8,409 bases of DNA from Deltaproteobacteria bacterium (GTDB taxonomy: Bacteria > Desulfobacterota > Binatia > Binatales > Binataceae): assembly GCA_027403435.1 (NCBI GenBank), contig DAHZDR010000421.1, positions 1-8,409 on the forward strand. Direction: 5' to 3'. The translations under genes were made by a program, and so were the position numbers. Under the pieces are notes generated by a model. The model worked only from the letters and a program-made list of their open reading frames with translations. It did no database searches and was not told the DNA's origin. Positions 6,938 through 8,409 of the stretch are shown here, piece by piece. Numbering within the stretch: position 1 is the stretch's first letter; each line of letters begins with the position of its first letter.

Positions 6938-6972
6938 AAGGCGTTCGTGTTATCAGTGAACCGACGCTCCAG

Positions 6973-6977
6973 AGGAG
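6973..6977 (+). promoter_or_regulatory. Ribosome binding site fixing the serine hydrolase start at 6986
   Basis: AGGAG lies 8 bases before ATG 6986. The longer open frame starting at GTG 6947 would place this site inside the coding sequence, so the shorter start is preferred. Confidence 0.65.
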
Positions 6978-6985
6978 AAACAGTA

Positions 6986-8179
6986 ATGCCGGCAGCCAAT
7001 CAGATCGCCGATAATCCCTCCGAAGCCGGGCTCGACGCCGCCAAAGTGGCGGAACTGCTCCGCCGGGCCGAACGCGAAGTGGCGCAAGGGCTGCTGCCGT
7101 CGTGCCAAATCGCGATCGCGCGCAACGGCAAAATCGGCGCGATGAAAACCTTCGGGCGCGCCGTCCAGGGCGGCGCGGAAAAACCCGCCACCGACGATAC
7201 CCGCTACTGCATCTTTTCCTGCACCAAAGCGATTATCTCCTCCGCGATCTGGATTTTGATCGGCGAGGGCAAACTCGATCCGTCGGAGCGCGCCGCCGCG
7301 ATCGTTCCGGAATTCGGCACGAACGGCAAAGAGGCGATCACGGTCGAGCAGCTACTGCTGCATACCGGCGGCTTTCCCAACGCGCCCTATCCGCAACCGC
7401 AATGGAACAGCCGGGAAAAGCGGCTGGAGCGTTTCAAGTCGTGGCGGCTCGAATTTCCCGTCGGCGAACGTTTCACCTACCATCCGACCTCCGGCTTCTG
7501 GGTGCTCGGCGAGATCATCGAACGGCGCACGGGCCAGGATTTTCGCGATTTCGTCGCGCAACGGATCGCCGGGCCGCTGGGCCTGCCGGGTTTGCGCGTC
7601 GGACTGCCGCGCGACGAGCATGCGCGCGTGGCCGATCTGGTCTGGGTCGGCGAGCCGCTGACGCCCGAGGACTTCAAGAAGATGGGGTTGCCGGTCCCGC
7701 CGGAAACCGAAGTCACCGAGGCCGCCATCCTTGGTTTCAATACGCCGGTGGTGCGCGAATCGGGCGTGCCGGGCGGCGGCGGAATCATGACCGCGGCGGA
7801 AATCGCCCTCTTCTATCAGGCGCTCCTGCGCAATCCCGCCGTTGACGGCGGGCGCACGGTATGGAAGCCGGAAACGCTCAAAGCGGCGCTGCGCGTCCGC
7901 TCCGGCGGCTACTTCGATCCGATTTTCAAATACAAATGCAATCGCGCGCTGGGCGTGGTGGCCGCGGGCGACGACGGCTTCGCCAACTATCGCGGTTTCG
8001 GCAAGACCAACTCGCCGCACGCGTTTGGGCACGGCGGCGCCGGCGGGCAGATCGGATGGGCCGATCCGGCGACCGGAATTTCGCTCGGCTACTGCACCAA
8101 CGGCTTCGACCGCAACGATATCCGGCAGGGCCGCCGCGGCGTCGCGCTCTCGAGCCTCGCCGCCGTCTGCGCGGCGTAA
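6986..8179 (+). CDS. Beta-lactamase-fold serine hydrolase (class C-like esterase/peptidase family)
   Basis: 397 residues from ATG 6986. This start is favoured over GTG 6947 because AGGAG (6973-6977) lies 8 bases before it. The fold belongs to the beta-lactamase/D-alanyl-D-alanine carboxypeptidase superfamily (Pfam Beta-lactamase). The nucleophile motif is S78-C-T-K81 in YCIFSCTKAI, the second motif is around Y165 in FTYHPTSGFWVLGEIIE, and the third box is H349-G-G in FGHGGAGGQIGWADP, which replaces the K-T-G of true beta-lactamases. That pattern is usual for EstB-like esterases and uncharacterised hydrolases, so antibiotic hydrolysis should not be assumed. No signal peptide is visible, so the protein is predicted to be cytoplasmic. 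It follows arnD by 48 bp on the same strand with its own good ribosome binding site and may be co-transcribed. The substrate is unknown. Confidence 0.85.
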   Translation: MPAANQIADNPSEAGLDAAKVAELLRRAEREVAQGLLPSCQIAIARNGKIGAMKTFGRAVQGGAEKPATDDTRYCIFSCTKAIISSAIWILIGEGKLDPSERAAAIVPEFGTNGKEAITVEQLLLHTGGFPNAPYPQPQWNSREKRLERFKSWRLEFPVGERFTYHPTSGFWVLGEIIERRTGQDFRDFVAQRIAGPLGLPGLRVGLPRDEHARVADLVWVGEPLTPEDFKKMGLPVPPETEVTEAAILGFNTPVVRESGVPGGGGIMTAAEIALFYQALLRNPAVDGGRTVWKPETLKAALRVRSGGYFDPIFKYKCNRALGVVAAGDDGFANYRGFGKTNSPHAFGHGGAGGQIGWADPATGISLGYCTNGFDRNDIRQGRRGVALSSLAAVCAA

Positions 8180-8186
8180 GCCGCGG

Positions 8187-8285
8187 TCAATCCGCGAACG
8201 GGTTGCGCAGCACGATCGTCGCTTCGCGGGCGGCGCCCACGCCGACCATCGCGAGCGGCACGCCGGTGGTCCGCTCGATCCGCTC
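8187..8285 (-). pseudogene. purA: Adenylosuccinate synthetase C-terminal end, cut off from its upstream part
   Basis: On the minus strand, bases 8285-8187 read ERIERTTGVPLAMVGVGAAR, then EATIVLRNPFAD and TGA. This is the standard end of PurA (compare RIEELTGVP and T-x-x-LRDPF in E. coli). PurA joins IMP and aspartate using GTP in the first committed step of AMP synthesis. The stop is 7 bp from the convergent serine hydrolase stop, a normal tight convergent arrangement, so the original gene probably ran on the minus strand from the right. Upstream of the first E the minus-strand frame remains open but no longer resembles PurA; the sequence there is instead PurA on the opposite strand. As it stands the reading frame is broken, at least in this assembly. 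Confidence 0.82.
8274..8285. other. purA: Junction between oppositely oriented purA pieces
   Basis: CTCGATCCGCTC is used by both pieces: as LDPL on the plus strand and, reverse-complemented, as ERIE on the minus strand. PurA homology is lost outside this stretch in each direction, so the strand switch lies within it. If the two purA sites naturally carried these 12 bases as short inverted repeats, recombination between them would give exactly this structure. Confidence 0.7.
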
Positions 8286-8409
8286 AAAATCTGCGTCGGC
8301 TACGAACTGCGCGGCAAACGCTTCGCGGAAATTCCGCCGAACCATCGGATGCTCGAAAAGGTCAAGCCGGTTTACGAGGAGCTGCCCGGCTGGAGCGACG
8401 ATCTCAGCG
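8274..8409 (+). pseudogene. purA: Inverted internal segment of purA, running off the window
   Basis: On the plus strand, bases 8274-8409 read LDPLKICVGYELRGKRFAEI, PPNHRMLEKVKP, VYEELPGWSDDLS. This matches the PurA region (I-C-V-x-Y-E-L, then K-P-V-Y-E-x-L-P-G-W) that lies directly N-terminal to the R-I-E-x-x-T-G-V-P segment. In an intact gene it precedes the C-terminal piece on the same strand; here it points the opposite way. There is no start codon or ribosome binding site upstream in this frame, so it is not an independent gene start. About 15-18 residues of PurA should remain before the R-I-E region and would lie beyond the window. Confidence 0.8.

Noticed and set aside
7352..8287. A 311-codon minus-strand open frame spanning the serine hydrolase and the purA end
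   Set aside because: It is out of frame with PurA and antisense to the hydrolase, with arginine-rich composition and no motifs.
8187..8370. The minus-strand purA frame continuing upstream of ERIER as LDLFEHPMVRRNFREAFAAQ, which looks protein-like
   Set aside because: It is the exact antisense of the plus-strand PurA segment, which matches PurA at many conserved positions. I treat the protein-like look as chance in GC-rich DNA.

Overview
The window is GC-rich, densely coded DNA from a Gram-negative bacterium. The evidence is a lipid A aminoarabinose (arn) pathway, which needs an outer membrane with lipid A, and a RodZ-like morphogenesis protein. Non-ATG starts (TTG, GTG) are common. I cannot place the lineage from sequence alone; a high-GC, deltaproteobacteria-like or uncultured proteobacterial relative is a guess. 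Both ends of the window are damaged or rearranged: an insertion sequence on the left and a broken purA on the right.

Left edge (1-308): the last codons and right terminus of an IS3-family insertion sequence. It abuts a minus-strand remnant of an Hsp20/alpha-crystallin heat-shock gene that also carries an internal frameshift. Next (309-2844, minus strand) come a small RodZ-like helix-turn-helix membrane protein and, upstream of it, arnT, the membrane glycosyltransferase that puts 4-amino-4-deoxy-L-arabinose (L-Ara4N) on lipid A. A 172-bp divergent region (2845-3016) separates arnT from a plus-strand operon.

The plus-strand operon (3017-6937) is arnC, a stand-alone formyltransferase matching the N-terminal half of ArnA, a stand-alone NAD-dependent decarboxylase/epimerase matching the C-terminal half of ArnA, and arnD. 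Together these encode oxidation/decarboxylation of UDP-glucuronate, formylation of UDP-L-Ara4N, transfer to undecaprenyl phosphate, and deformylation. Divergent ArnT then flips the route to lipid A. The bifunctional ArnA of enterobacteria is split into two genes in domain order. The aminotransferase ArnB, UDP-glucose dehydrogenase and the flippase ArnE/F are not in the window. A beta-lactamase-fold serine hydrolase (6986-8179) follows on the same strand.

Right edge (8187-8409): purA (adenylosuccinate synthetase) appears in two pieces facing opposite ways. The C-terminal end with its stop is on the minus strand, 7 bp from the convergent serine hydrolase. The segment that should lie just upstream of it is on the plus strand and runs off the window. 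The two meet at a 12-base stretch that fits both reading frames. This looks like a short inversion inside purA or a fold-back assembly artefact, and it is the most unusual thing in the window.
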